From BOG-994 sp049514215 (GTDB lineage: Bacteria > Pseudomonadota > Gammaproteobacteria > Burkholderiales > Burkholderiaceae_D): DNA of 64,000 nt. Position numbers and translations under genes: made by a program. The notes below the pieces were generated by a model. The model ran no database searches. It was not told where the DNA came from and saw only the letters and a list, made by a program, of their open reading frames with translations. Positions within the stretch are counted from its first letter, which is position 1; the number at the start of each line of letters is the position of its first letter. Location: positions 29,959-93,958 of the forward strand of contig JBEKVI010000010.1 of NCBI GenBank assembly GCA_049514215.1, written 5' to 3'. Shown piece after piece: positions 1 through 9,512 of this stretch.

Positions 1-1873
1 TGAATGTCCCGTCGGCGTTCACCGTGACTTCGGCCACTTCAGCCACATAGGTATGGAACGCCTCATGAACGGCGATGCCCCGCCCGCGACCCTTGGGCAG
101 CGGCTGCCCCCAGCCCGCCTTTTGTGCAGCGAGTTTCAGCACGCCCGCGTGCCGCGGATGCTTTTCCAGCAGCGCCAGACGCAGGGCGACCGGATCCTTT
201 CCCGCGGCGATGGCCAGTTCGTCCATCATGACCTCAGTCGAAAACGCGGTATGCGTTGAGCCGACCGATCGCCACCACTGAATGGGGACTTTCACGCTGC
301 TGTTGGTCGTGTGCAGATCGACGGCCAGATTCGGGATCGCGTACGGCATTGTGGCCGCACCCTCGACGGATGTACTGTCCACCCCGTCTTTCACCATCAC
401 CTTCTCGAACGCCCCGCCAGCCATGATGGACTGTCCGACAATCCGCTGCTGCCAGGCGACGACGTTGCCACCTGCGTCCAATCCCGCCTCGATCGTGTGG
501 AAGTACATCGGCCGATAGTGTCCGGCCTTCATGTCCTCCTCGCGCGTCCAGACGAGCTTGACGGGCACCGACTTCCCGGAGGCCTTGGCGATGGCCACCG
601 CTTCGAGGACATAGTCGGAGTCCAAATTGGCGCGCCGTCCAAAGCTGCCGCCGGCATAGAGCATATTCAGGCTGACCTGTTCGGGCTTGAGTCCGAGGAA
701 GGCGGCCACGGCCCCCTGATCGATGGTTTGGAATTGTTCGCCGTTCCAGATCTCGCACGAGTCCGCGCCCACTTGGGCTACGCAATTCATGGGTTCCATG
801 GTGGCGTGGGCGAGATAGGGAAATTCGAACTGGGCACTGACCGTCTTGGACGCTTTTGCCAAGGCGCTTTTGGCGTCCCCATCGTTGCGTGCGGATGCTC
901 CAGGCGTCTGTGCCAGCTTCTTGTACTGCTCCATGATCTCGTCTGAACCCTGCCTGAACGCTTGGGTCTCGTCCCATTCGATCACGAGCGCGTCTCGACC
1001 CTTTTTCGCCGTCCAGAAATCGTTTGCGAGGACCGCAACACCCGTTGTCGCCGGGGTCTCGAATCTCACCACGTCGATCACACCCGCAATACTTCTGGCC
1101 TTGTCTGCATTAAACGACTTGACCTTGCTGCCGAACCGGGGTGGGTGGCTCACCACGGCCGTGAGCATTCCGCTGAGCTTGATGTCTTGCGTAAAGACCG
1201 CCGTGCCTGTTGTCTTCTTGACCGAGTCCTTGCGCGGGACATATTTGCCGATATAGACCCAGTCCTTGGGCTCCTTGAGCTTTACGTCCTTGGGAACCGG
1301 CTGCTTGCCGGCCGCTACGGCAAGCTGCCCAAAACTGACACTGCGCTTCGAAGCGGGATGGCTGATCACGCCCTTCTTCACCACGATCGCCTCCCTGGGC
1401 ACGCGCCATTGGTCCGCGGCCGCCGCAATGAGCATGGAACGCGCCGCAGCTCCGGCCTGGCGCATCTGGTCGAACGAGTTCGCCATGGCCGTGCTGCCTC
1501 CAGTGCCTTGGATCCCGAATAGAAGATTGGCGTAGCGCTTGGTATCGGCGGGTGCGCCTTCGACGCGAATCTGCGACCAGTCAGCGTCCATCTCTTCTGC
1601 GACTAGCGTAGGAAGACCGGTCGAGGATCCTTGTCCCATCTCAATGTGCTTGAGGATCACCGTCACGGTGTTGTCCTGGGTGACGCGGATGAAGGGGTTG
1701 GGCGACCATGCAGGCGTACCGGTCAGTGTTCCCGTGGCGGCGGCAGTCGAAGCTTCGCTGGTCGCAGCAAAAACAGGATGACTGACGAGGGGCGCCATGA
1801 AGCCCAGAGTCAGGCCGGCCGACCCCTTCAGAAAATGGCGCCGGCTAAGGTTAAACAATTCGCTGTTGTTCAT
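1..1873 (-). CDS. iorB: Molybdopterin-binding subunit of an IorB-type molybdenum hydroxylase (partial)
   Basis: Large subunit of a xanthine-oxidase-family enzyme that hydroxylates aldehydes or N-heterocycles in the periplasm and passes electrons to the [2Fe-2S] subunit encoded just upstream. The visible 624 codons start at ATG 1873 with a twin-arginine signal (RRHFLKG, residues 11-17) and carry the pterin-loop motif GGSFGRR near residue 407. This is the isoquinoline 1-oxidoreductase beta-subunit layout. The family is about 730-750 residues, so roughly the last 110 residues lie beyond the left edge. It begins 13 bp after the stop of the small subunit, so the two are one transcript. The substrate cannot be read from the sequence; many IorB-like proteins oxidise aldehydes. 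The family is sure, the substrate unknown. Confidence 0.93.
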   Translation of the reverse strand, partial: MNNSELFNLSRRHFLKGSAGLTLGFMAPLVSHPVFAATSEASTAAATGTLTGTPAWSPNPFIRVTQDNTVTVILKHIEMGQGSSTGLPTLVAEEMDADWSQIRVEGAPADTKRYANLLFGIQGTGGSTAMANSFDQMRQAGAAARSMLIAAAADQWRVPREAIVVKKGVISHPASKRSVSFGQLAVAAGKQPVPKDVKLKEPKDWVYIGKYVPRKDSVKKTTGTAVFTQDIKLSGMLTAVVSHPPRFGSKVKSFNADKARSIAGVIDVVRFETPATTGVAVLANDFWTAKKGRDALVIEWDETQAFRQGSDEIMEQYKKLAQTPGASARNDGDAKSALAKASKTVSAQFEFPYLAHATMEPMNCVAQVGADSCEIWNGEQFQTIDQGAVAAFLGLKPEQVSLNMLYAGGSFGRRANLDSDYVLEAVAIAKASGKSVPVKLVWTREEDMKAGHYRPMYFHTIEAGLDAGGNVVAWQQRIVGQSIMAGGAFEKVMVKDGVDSTSVEGAATMPYAIPNLAVDLHTTNSSVKVPIQWWRSVGSTHTAFSTEVMMDELAIAAGKDPVALRLALLEKHPRHAGVLKLAAQKAGWGQPLPKGRGRGIAVHEAFHTYVAEVAEVTVNADGTF

Positions 1874-1886
1874 GTGGGGTCCCCGA

Positions 1887-2345
1887 TCATGCGACCGACT
1901 TGGCCGCTTCGTGAATCGCGGCGCGAATGCGATGATAGGTAGAACAGCGGCAGACGTTGCCGCTCATGGCGGCATCGATATCCGAGTCCGTCGGCGTCGC
2001 GTTGCTGGCCACCAGAGCCGTTGCACTCATGATCTGACCTGACTGACAGTAGCCGCATTGAACCACGTCGAGCTTCTGCCATGCCGCCTGCACGGCCTGG
2101 CCGGCACGTGTCTGGCCGACACCTTCGATCGTGGTAATCGATTTACCCGAAACGGATGCGATGGGCGTCACGCACGATCGCGTTGGTGCACCATCGATGT
2201 GAACGGTACATGCACCACAGAGCGCCATTCCGCACCCGTACTTGGTGCCAGTCAGCATCAAGGTGTCGCGCAAGACCCAAAGAAGGGGCGTGTCGGGGGG
2301 TGCGTCCACACTGACCGACTGCCCATTGAGCGCAAACTGTGTCAT
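1887..2345 (-). CDS. iorA: [2Fe-2S] subunit of the molybdenum hydroxylase (IorA-type)
   Basis: Small electron-transfer subunit, 152 residues, the usual length. The plant-type ferredoxin cluster ligands are C38, C43, C46 and C58; the second, helical-domain cluster uses C97, C100, C132 and C134 (motifs CGYC and CRC). The start at 2345 is chosen because a longer open frame upstream has no family similarity, while TGGAG lies a few bases before this ATG. There is no signal peptide; in this family the folded small subunit is carried out with the Tat-signal-bearing large subunit. It is the first gene of a two-gene operon with the molybdopterin subunit. Confidence 0.95.
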   Translation of the reverse strand: MTQFALNGQSVSVDAPPDTPLLWVLRDTLMLTGTKYGCGMALCGACTVHIDGAPTRSCVTPIASVSGKSITTIEGVGQTRAGQAVQAAWQKLDVVQCGYCQSGQIMSATALVASNATPTDSDIDAAMSGNVCRCSTYHRIRAAIHEAAKSVA

Positions 2346-2878
2346 TGATTTACTCCAGTACAGTTTTTTAAGGAGGTAGGATCGAACGCGAAATCGCAGC
2401 GCCTCGCGCGGTAATCCGACATCGACCCGCGGGCACATCGATTCGCCTGGCGGCTGTAGAGGGCTTATGAAACTCGAAGTTGCCGTACGCGAGGCTCTGA
2501 TTGCAGCATCCGACGTCCTAGTTTTAGCATATCCCCCGATTCTCTGCAGACGCGGGGTGTGGCGTGGCAGCCGCACGCGGAGTCGTCTGCTCGGCGCACC
2601 ACATTGATGCCCTCACACGGTTTCATGGTGGGAGCGAACATTGCTGCAGCATGCGCAACGGATCGGGTTAAAAGCCCTGACTTAGCCTCTCTTTACATGC
2701 GGGAGCTCGCATCGCAATCCATGAATCGAGTGCCTCGCGCCAGCGCAGAAGCTTGGGAATTGTTGCACGGCGCAAATCCATGTTATCGTTAACTTGCTAC
2801 CTGACAAAGCTGGCAGAAACAATGTCGGAGCACTTCCGGGATTTGTCCACGCGAATCCCCAACCCTCCTGGAGCTTTT
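2346..2878. other. Intergenic region, 533 bp, divergent promoters expected
   Basis: This lies between the leftward iorAB operon and the rightward small secreted protein. Short open frames here have no signal peptide, ribosome site or recognisable family. Promoters for both directions must be inside, but I could not identify convincing -35/-10 pairs or an operator. Confidence 0.5.
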
Positions 2879-3262
2879 ATGTTTTCAAAGCCTGTTCGCG
2901 CTGTTCTTTTCGTGTTGGCCGCCCTGTGTAGTACGACGAGCTATGCCGACTCGAGCATCCCGCTAAAATCGAACTCCTTCGGCTATTTCACGACGCTCAA
3001 TGGCGAAGTGGTCTTCACCTGCAACAAGGACGTTCCGAAGTCAACGACGCGAAACTGTCACGTGGACTCCGATCCCGGTTGGACTCCGCTGCTGGCCAAC
3101 GACGCGGATAAGCCCGGTGGCTTGTTTGGGATAGCCAAGCTCGATGACGGACAGCTTCATTGGACCTATCGCGGCAAACCGATCTACATCGCTGCGCCCG
3201 TCGCCGGCAAGAAATCCCCTTACAAGATGGCCGGCCACAAGGCACTGTGGCGCGAGCATTAA
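2879..3262 (+). CDS. Small secreted protein, possibly COG4315/lipoprotein_15-like
   Basis: 127 residues. ATG 2879 is chosen because GGAG precedes it and it gives a clean signal peptide (about 24 residues ending SYA); the frame stays open upstream to 2753. The mature part has one repeat-like segment with aromatic-rich motifs (FGYFTT; WTYRGKPIY) and two cysteines (in FTCNKD and RNCHVD). The W-Y-x-G-K-P-x-Y pattern resembles the secreted repeat of COG4315 (PF03640), whose function is unknown. The upstream part of that repeat is divergent, so assignment is tentative. Probably monocistronic. Confidence 0.75.
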   Translation: MFSKPVRAVLFVLAALCSTTSYADSSIPLKSNSFGYFTTLNGEVVFTCNKDVPKSTTRNCHVDSDPGWTPLLANDADKPGGLFGIAKLDDGQLHWTYRGKPIYIAAPVAGKKSPYKMAGHKALWREH

Positions 3263-3491
3263 GTCTCTGCGGAAATCATCTGCGGACCAGGTCGTCGGCC
3301 CTATCGAATGATGGACGCCGACGGGAGGCGCTTTAAGAGCAAGTAGAATCGGGGTGTAAGTCCAAAGCTCACTTCGAATCGACACGCTCGATGCAAACCA
3401 TTCCCGACGTCAGGCAAGGCTGCTGCAAGCGGACACCATGGTCCCCACGGGCTCGACGGCTCGGCAACGGTGGGCGCGATCGTGTGCGGCG

Positions 3492-4415
3492 ATGAATCCG
3501 GAATCCCTTGATCGACTGCCCCGCTTCGTCGCCTTGGGCGAAGCGCTCACCGACCTGATCCGCCAGAGGGATCGGTTGTGGATGGCCATTCCCGGAGGGT
3601 CTTGCTGGAATGTCGCCCGGGTGGTGGCCCGACTCGGGATTCATTCGGCCTTTGCGGGGGCCATCAGTAGCGACGTTTTCGGAGATGATTTGCATCGGGA
3701 ATCCGCCGATGCCGGACTCGATGGTCGATTTCTCCAGCGTGCGCAGGCGTCGCCGCTATTGGCCGTGGTGAGCTCAAGCTCGCCGCCGCGTTATTTTTTC
3801 ATCGGCGAGAACAGCGCAGATCTGCGATTTGATCCTGCCGCACTGCCGGCGGGCTGGCGTGAGGTCTTGGAGATCGCTCACTTCGGGGGCATTAGTCTCG
3901 CGCGCGAGCCTCTGCTGGAGCGACTTCTATCCGAAGCGCTTGCTCTTCACGCGGCGGGCAAGCACATCGCATTCGACCCGAACTTTCGCAGCGTCATGCA
4001 AAATCGCAGCTACGATCGCGTGTTTCGCACGCTCGCGCCCCTGGCCAGCTATTTGAAGGTCTCCGAGGAAGACTTGGAGGGCTTGTTTCCCTCACTGGGG
4101 GCCCGCGACGCCCTGGCCCATCTTCGGGCCTTAGCCCCCCAGGCGGCGATTCTGCTCACACGTGGGGCGAAGGGGATGACGATCTTTCGGGAAAACGTCA
4201 TCTACGAGCAGGCCGCGTTTCCGGTCGATGTCGTCGACACCGTCGGTTGCGGCGACGCGGCGATGGGTGGGTGGATCGCGAGTCTTCTTGGTGGCAAACA
4301 GTCGGACGTCGCGAGCCAGGCGCGTCTGGCCGCGGCCGCAGCAGCTGTCGCGGCCACCCGCATGGGTCCCTACGCGCCGACGCTTGAGGAGGTCGATGGG
4401 CTCCTTTCGTCCTAG
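3492..4415 (+). CDS. mtlZ: PfkB-family sugar kinase (fructokinase-like)
   Basis: 307 residues, normal length for ribokinase/PfkB kinases, which phosphorylate a sugar hydroxyl with ATP in the cytoplasm. The N-terminal ALGEALTD and glycine-rich PGGSCWNVA match PfkB signature 1. DTVGCGD near residues 248-254 is signature 2 with the catalytic Asp last; Cys replaces the usual Ala. Start at ATG 3492 (MNPESLD) rather than the in-frame 3438, because homology begins just after it. The gene ends 24 bp from the convergent AraC regulator of the polyol operon. By analogy with the Pseudomonas mannitol operon it probably phosphorylates the fructose made by the dehydrogenases; this is inference from context. 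Confidence 0.9.
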   Translation: MNPESLDRLPRFVALGEALTDLIRQRDRLWMAIPGGSCWNVARVVARLGIHSAFAGAISSDVFGDDLHRESADAGLDGRFLQRAQASPLLAVVSSSSPPRYFFIGENSADLRFDPAALPAGWREVLEIAHFGGISLAREPLLERLLSEALALHAAGKHIAFDPNFRSVMQNRSYDRVFRTLAPLASYLKVSEEDLEGLFPSLGARDALAHLRALAPQAAILLTRGAKGMTIFRENVIYEQAAFPVDVVDTVGCGDAAMGGWIASLLGGKQSDVASQARLAAAAAAVAATRMGPYAPTLEEVDGLLSS

Positions 4416-4439
4416 CGACTCTGGCGATGCGTCCTTGGC

Positions 4440-5378
4440 TTAATTGAGCTGGCTGCGATGCGCGGCTGAGCCAAAGCGGTTCTGTGACTGCCGTCGGAAT
4501 TCGTTCGGCGCCATTCCCTTGATCTGCAGAAAGCGCCGGTTGAAGTTGGCGACGTTGTTAAATCCAACCTCGTAGCAGATCGATGCGATGTAATGGTCGG
4601 TCTCCATGAGGAGCTCGCAGGCCTTGTTGATCCGCAGCCGATTCACGAAGTCCGTGAAGGTGTTTCCAGTAGCCTGGCGGAAGTAGCGCGAGAACTGACT
4701 TCCCGTCATCCCCAGTCGGGAGCGGATTTCAGGCATCGACATCTCTGAGGTGCAGTGCTCTGCAACATAGTCGACGATGCTGCTAAGCCTGGCAAGCGAC
4801 GCTTCATCCTCGACGCTTTGCAGCTGAACGGCCGAAAGCAAGCGGTAATCGGTGCAGCGCGCCAACTCGCCAAGGAGCTCCAAGAACAGCGAAAACCGCT
4901 GCAATCCATGCGATTGTTTGATGCGCACATAGCGATCGCGGGCTTGGTCGCTGATGCCAAAGAATTCGATCCCATGGCGGGCCCGCTCAAGCAGAGGCAG
5001 GATTTCGGCGAGTTCGGAGATGCTTTGCGCCGCCTGACGAAGTGGCGCATCCGAAAACTGGAGCACCACGTCCCGCAGTGGAACTCCCCCCACGGGTACG
5101 TCCGCGGAGATCCAATTGTGGGGCAGGCGCGGGCCGGTCAAAACGAGATGGCCGGGTTCGAACGTTCCGATGTAATCACCGACAAATACCTTGCCCCGCG
5201 AAGCGACGATGAGGTGCAGTTCGTACTCTTCGTGGTAGTGCCAACGCACCAGCGGATTGGGGAAACCGTGCTCTAGGCAACGCACGCAGCCGAAGCTTCC
5301 AGGAGGCTCATAGCCCAGACTCGCCGTACGGCCGGCGTCATGCTCCAGCTCCGGCACACGGAGTCGATTGCTTGACAT
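4440..5378 (-). CDS. mtlR: AraC-family regulator, MtlR-like
   Basis: 312 residues. The N-terminal cupin sensor has the HYHEEYELHL motif near residue 48, and two helix-turn-helix units occupy roughly residues 205-300 (second recognition segment SICYEVGFNNVANFNRRF). Strings such as GDYIGTFEPGHLVLTGP closely resemble MtlR, the AraC-type activator of the Pseudomonas mannitol operon, which responds to mannitol, sorbitol and arabitol. It follows smoS by 48 bp on the same strand, so it may be co-transcribed with the operon it controls. Activation of the smoE promoter near 11800 is inferred. Confidence 0.92.
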   Translation of the reverse strand: MSSNRLRVPELEHDAGRTASLGYEPPGSFGCVRCLEHGFPNPLVRWHYHEEYELHLIVASRGKVFVGDYIGTFEPGHLVLTGPRLPHNWISADVPVGGVPLRDVVLQFSDAPLRQAAQSISELAEILPLLERARHGIEFFGISDQARDRYVRIKQSHGLQRFSLFLELLGELARCTDYRLLSAVQLQSVEDEASLARLSSIVDYVAEHCTSEMSMPEIRSRLGMTGSQFSRYFRQATGNTFTDFVNRLRINKACELLMETDHYIASICYEVGFNNVANFNRRFLQIKGMAPNEFRRQSQNRFGSAAHRSQLN

Positions 5379-5426
5379 GCGACTGCCCCTAACATTCAGA
5401 TGGACCCGGGCGCCGCGCCAAGAGAC

Positions 5427-6221
5427 TTAGCTCATCACGCTGCCGCCGTCGACATTCAGAGTCTGGGCCGTAATGTAACCTGCTTCGGGGCTCGCAAGGA
5501 AGACGGCAGCGCCGGCAATGTCCTGGGGCAATCCCATGCGCCCAAGCGGAACCGCCTTGGCCACGGCGATTTTCTTCTCTCCCAAGACGCGATTTTCGTA
5601 TCGCGCGAACAAGGCGTCGACCCGATCCCACATCGGCGTATCGACCACCCCTGGTGCGATCGCGTTGACCCGGATGCCATGCGGGGCCATGGCCAAGGCT
5701 GCGGACTGCGTATAACTGATCACCGCGGCCTTGGTGGCACAGTAGTGTGCAACGAGCGCTTCCCCGCGGCGCCCCGCCTGGGATGCAAGATTGATCACGC
5801 TTGCGCCTTCGCGTCCGCGCTCGACCATGTGGGCGAGGACCGCTTGCATCGTGAAGAACATCCCCTTGACGTTGATGTCAAAAAGGCGTGTATACATCGC
5901 CTCGCCCGACTCCAGAAGCGGCGCGAGATCGAAGACGGCGGCGTTATTAAAGAGGATGTCCAGATCGCCGTAACGCGCAACGGCCTCCGAAACCAGGTCG
6001 GGCAGAAGTTTCACGTCCGCGACGTCGGCGCAGCGGTAGAAAACACGTCCGGGGAAGGCGGCCAGAAGCGCCGCAAGCGCTGGCCCCGGTTGGGGCCGGA
6101 TGTCCGTGACCGTACAACGGGCACCCTCGGCCAGGTAGGCTGCAGTCACGGCCAGGCCGATTCCTCCGTCGGCTCCGGTCAGAAGGGCGTGGCGATTGGC
6201 AAGGCGTCCCGATGCAGCCAT
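5427..6221 (-). CDS. smoS: SDR-family polyol dehydrogenase (sorbitol/galactitol type)
   Basis: 264 residues, classical short-chain dehydrogenase. It shows the cofactor motif TGADGGIG (residues 15-22), an acidic residue after beta-2 (D40, favouring NAD), NNAA (92-95), and catalytic S147, Y160 and K164. Similar to SmoS/PolS, which oxidise D-sorbitol to fructose and galactitol to tagatose. Its start overlaps the mtlK stop by one base (TGATG), indicating translational coupling. Having both SmoS and MtlK lets one operon handle sorbitol-like and mannitol/arabitol-like substrates. Substrate assignment rests on family and context. Confidence 0.92.
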   Translation of the reverse strand: MAASGRLANRHALLTGADGGIGLAVTAAYLAEGARCTVTDIRPQPGPALAALLAAFPGRVFYRCADVADVKLLPDLVSEAVARYGDLDILFNNAAVFDLAPLLESGEAMYTRLFDINVKGMFFTMQAVLAHMVERGREGASVINLASQAGRRGEALVAHYCATKAAVISYTQSAALAMAPHGIRVNAIAPGVVDTPMWDRVDALFARYENRVLGEKKIAVAKAVPLGRMGLPQDIAGAAVFLASPEAGYITAQTLNVDGGSVMS

Positions 6222-7603
6222 CAGGATCCCCGCGCTTCAAAATCGCGCACATCCAAAAGCGCTGCGCGCAGCGCGCCAATGAGCCTCTCGTCTCCCGCCA
6301 AAGGCCCCCAAAGTACCGGGTTGGCGCAAAAGGCCTCCAGGGGGTCGTTGCTCGCAAAAAACGCATGCGCTGCCGCGGGATCCATACCCTGATCTTCATA
6401 CTGAAACGGAAGCCGGTTATCGTGCCAACGCTCCAAGAAGACAAAAAAAAGCGCGGGCAGGACGGCCGTCTTGGCGATAGAGGCCCCCGCTGCCAGCCGC
6501 TCTTGCAAGGTCGGCACGATGAAACCGGGAATCTTGGAGAAGCCGTCCATGGCCACGCGCTGATTTGTATCCCTGAGGTAGGGGTTCGAGAATCGGTGCA
6601 AGACGACGTCGCGGTAAGCGTTCAAATCGATCGGGCTGGGCCGCCCGGATAGAGACAAGCAGGCGATCGCATCCTCGGTTACATACTCGTAGGCCATACG
6701 TCGAATCGCATCAATGCGGACTCCCTCGTGAATGTAATGGAGCCCAAGGAGCGTCGCGGCCCACGCGATGCACGAGTGGCTCGCATTCAAGATCCGGATT
6801 TTGGCTTCCTCGAAGGGCAGCACCGAGTCGACCAGTTGGACCCCTACTCTTTCCCAGTCCGGTCTGGGCGTACAGAAGTCGTCCTCAATGACCCATTGGA
6901 TGAAGTCCTCGGCCATGACGGGAGCCTGATCATCCCAATGCACGGCGGCACGAACGCGCGGTCCCACATCCGGCCCGGGTCTTGGGGTAATGCGATCCAC
7001 CATGGCGTTCGGGCAGGTGGTATTGGCGATCACCCAATCGCCCAGGGCATCCTCGTGTCGACGGGCCAGAAAATCCATGAGCCCGAGTCGAAAGCGCTCG
7101 CCATTGCTACGAAGGTTGTCGCAATTAAGCAGCGTCACGGCCGGGCCGCCACGACGCATGCGCTCCCTCAAGATGGCCGCGATGGCGCCGTAGATCGTCT
7201 GCCGGCTTCGGCCATCCAGATCGCTTTGCAGATCGGGCGCGCGAAGATCAAGCCGATTCTTGGGGTCGAGGTAGTAGCCCGCCTCGGTTACGGTAAAAGA
7301 GATGATCGCAGTGCTTGGATCGGCTCCGACCTCGGTGAGGCCAGTCAGTTGCGCATCATAGGGGACGATTTTTTGGATGGCGTGCACGCGCTCGTAGGAG
7401 TGCGTCCCCTCGGGTGAAATCGTCTCGACCGTGTACTGCCCATTCTGCCGGAGGAGCGCTTCAAGCGTGTCGGCCATGTCGGGACGGATATTGCCCGCGG
7501 CGATGGACCAGTTCAGATCACCGGCGTTGATCAAATGATTCAGATAGACCGCCTGATGGGCTCGATGGAACGATCCCAGTCCGATGTGCAGGATGAGGTT
7601 CAC
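6221..7603 (-). CDS. mtlK: Mannitol 2-dehydrogenase (long-chain polyol dehydrogenase)
   Basis: 460 residues; the family is about 480-490, so it is slightly short. It oxidises D-mannitol (also D-arabitol or sorbitol) to the 2-keto sugar with NAD. The N-terminal nucleotide fold begins at once (HIGLGSFHRAHQ), and the family signature with catalytic Lys, K-x-x-ILNASHS, lies around residues 265-278. A subset of homologues carries a longer N-terminus, absent here, and no upstream in-frame start was found. It sits 8 bp after the ATPase gene and is coupled to smoS downstream. Confidence 0.95.
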   Translation of the reverse strand: MNLILHIGLGSFHRAHQAVYLNHLINAGDLNWSIAAGNIRPDMADTLEALLRQNGQYTVETISPEGTHSYERVHAIQKIVPYDAQLTGLTEVGADPSTAIISFTVTEAGYYLDPKNRLDLRAPDLQSDLDGRSRQTIYGAIAAILRERMRRGGPAVTLLNCDNLRSNGERFRLGLMDFLARRHEDALGDWVIANTTCPNAMVDRITPRPGPDVGPRVRAAVHWDDQAPVMAEDFIQWVIEDDFCTPRPDWERVGVQLVDSVLPFEEAKIRILNASHSCIAWAATLLGLHYIHEGVRIDAIRRMAYEYVTEDAIACLSLSGRPSPIDLNAYRDVVLHRFSNPYLRDTNQRVAMDGFSKIPGFIVPTLQERLAAGASIAKTAVLPALFFVFLERWHDNRLPFQYEDQGMDPAAAHAFFASNDPLEAFCANPVLWGPLAGDERLIGALRAALLDVRDFEARGS

Positions 7604-7611
7604 GCAAAGCC

Positions 7612-8673
7612 CTAACGCGCTGCGGCCACGGCAAGACCCTCGCGATTGAAGAGATGAAAAGAGCCCGCTGTGAAGTCCAGGCCCACCGTGTCATTGACCT
7701 GCAATGCGGAGCGTTCATGTTCACGCGCGACGATCTGAACACCCGGGTTTGCCATGGCCGAGGGATCGGACGCGACAAAGTAGATGAGAGTGTCGGCTCC
7801 CAGCGATTCGACGACTTCAACTCTCGCGCTGAGCTTTCCTTGGCCTAGAGGCCGCACTAGCACGTGCTCGGGGCGGATGCCAATGGCGCCGTCCAAACCA
7901 TCCGGCGCACCCACCAGTTTGGCCAGCGGCGGCAGCGCCGCGGTTTCGATGACGTTCATCTTCGGCGTGCCGATGAACTGTGCAACGAACCGATTCGCGG
8001 GCCGATCGTAGAGATCGAGGGGCGAGCCGACCTGCTCGATGGCCCCATCGCGCAGCACCACGACGCGGTCTGCCATCGTCATGGCCTCTACTTGATCGTG
8101 TGTGACGTAGATCGATGTGGCACCCAGTTCCCGATGGAGCTTGGTGATTTCAACACGCGTCTGGCCCCTAAGCGCGGCGTCCAGATTCGACAAGGGTTCG
8201 TCGAAGAGAAACACCTTTGGCGATCGAACGATGGCCCGACCGATCGCGACGCGTTGACGCTGCCCCCCCGAGAGTTCGCGCGGGGTGCGCGCTAGATAGG
8301 GGCCCAGGTTCAAGATCTCGGCGGCACGTTGAACCTTTTCGGCAATCGTGGCGCGATCGACGCGGGCCAGGCGCAGGGCAAACGACATATTGTCCGCCAC
8401 GCTCATGTGCGGATAAAGCGCATACGATTGAAAGACCATCGCCAAATCGCGTTTGGCCGCCGCGAGACGAGTGATATCCCTCCCATCGAGGCGAAGGCTC
8501 CCCTGATCAATGGTTTCGAGGCCGGCGATGAGCCGCAAAAGCGTCGACTTCCCACAACCCGAAGGGCCGACGAAGACGACGAACTCGCCCTTTTCGATTT
8601 GGAGTTCGATACCCTTGATCGCCCGGTGCAACCCGAAGGATTTCTCGACGCCATGCAACTCCAGAAAGGACAT
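7612..8673 (-). CDS. smoK: Polyol ABC transporter ATP-binding protein (MalK/SmoK type)
   Basis: 353 residues; energises the polyol importer at the inner membrane. Walker A GPSGCGKST (36-44), Q-loop near FQSYALYP (81-88), ABC signature LSGGQ (134-138), Walker B VFLFDEP (154-160) and the H-loop VTHDQVEAM are all intact. The C-terminal third is the OB/TOBE regulatory domain of MalK-like ATPases. It lies between the SmoG permease and MtlK, all on the minus strand with gaps under 20 bp. Confidence 0.96.
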   Translation of the reverse strand: MSFLELHGVEKSFGLHRAIKGIELQIEKGEFVVFVGPSGCGKSTLLRLIAGLETIDQGSLRLDGRDITRLAAAKRDLAMVFQSYALYPHMSVADNMSFALRLARVDRATIAEKVQRAAEILNLGPYLARTPRELSGGQRQRVAIGRAIVRSPKVFLFDEPLSNLDAALRGQTRVEITKLHRELGATSIYVTHDQVEAMTMADRVVVLRDGAIEQVGSPLDLYDRPANRFVAQFIGTPKMNVIETAALPPLAKLVGAPDGLDGAIGIRPEHVLVRPLGQGKLSARVEVVESLGADTLIYFVASDPSAMANPGVQIVAREHERSALQVNDTVGLDFTAGSFHLFNREGLAVAAAR

Positions 8674-8689
8674 GTTGGGCCTCTTGGTT

Positions 8690-9505
8690 CTATTTGACTG
8701 CGCCGAACGTCAAGCCCTGCACCAACTGCTTCTGGCTGAACCACCCAAAAACGACGATGGGTGCGATCGCAAGTAAGGAGGCAGCCGAAAGCTTCGCCCA
8801 GAAAAGACCTTCAGGACTGGAATAGGAAGCAATCAAGGTAGCCAGCGTCCCTGCCCTGGCCGAGCTCAGATTCAGTGCCCAGAAGGCCTCGTTCCAGCTC
8901 AAGACCAGGCACAGCAGCCCACACGAGGAAATCCCACCCAAACCGAGCGGAAGGATGATGTTCCGAAATTCGCCCCAGACGGTCGCTCCGTCCATGCGCG
9001 CGGCTTCCAGAATCTCGCCCGGGATGTCCTTGAAATGGGAATACAGCATCCACACCATGATCGGCAGGTTCGAAAGCGTGAACACCGCGATGAGCGCCAG
9101 GCGCGTGTCCAGAAGATTCAGCGTCTGGGCGATGACATAGACGGGAACGAGAGCGCCGACCGCGGGCATCATCTTCGTCGACAACATCCACATCAATACA
9201 TCGCGGGTCCAGCGCGTGCGAAAGAACGCCATCGAGTAGGCCGCTGGCGCCGCGATGACGAGCCCAACAAGCGTTGAGACCACGCTTGTGATGATCGAGT
9301 TACGGGCGTAGAGAAGATAGTCACTGCGGACCTGAACCTCGGTGAAATTCTCGAGGGTCGGAGTGAAAAACAAGGCCGGGGGCACCTGGATGGCCTGCAA
9401 CTCGGTCTTAAAGGCGGTCAGAAACAACCAGAACAAGGGAAATACCAGGATCAGTGTCACAAGCCACGCAACGAAAGTACGCACGATCAGGGCGAAGCGG
9501 ATCAT
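8690..9505 (-). CDS. smoG: Polyol ABC transporter permease (MalG type)
   Basis: 271 residues with six predicted membrane segments, the first at residues 10-32. The EAA loop that docks on the ATPase is present (EAARMDGATVWGEF, near residue 167). It is the second permease of the sorbitol/mannitol importer and starts 7 bp after the stop of smoF. Confidence 0.95.
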   Translation of the reverse strand: MIRFALIVRTFVAWLVTLILVFPLFWLFLTAFKTELQAIQVPPALFFTPTLENFTEVQVRSDYLLYARNSIITSVVSTLVGLVIAAPAAYSMAFFRTRWTRDVLMWMLSTKMMPAVGALVPVYVIAQTLNLLDTRLALIAVFTLSNLPIMVWMLYSHFKDIPGEILEAARMDGATVWGEFRNIILPLGLGGISSCGLLCLVLSWNEAFWALNLSSARAGTLATLIASYSSPEGLFWAKLSAASLLAIAPIVVFGWFSQKQLVQGLTFGAVK

Positions 9506-9512
9506 GCACGGC

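Noticed and set aside
2559..2792. 77-codon frame between iorA and the small secreted protein
   Set aside because: Non-coding composition and no ribosome site; part of a promoter region.
5400..6392. 330-codon plus-strand frame
   Set aside because: Exact antisense shadow of smoS and the end of mtlK, which have intact catalytic motifs.
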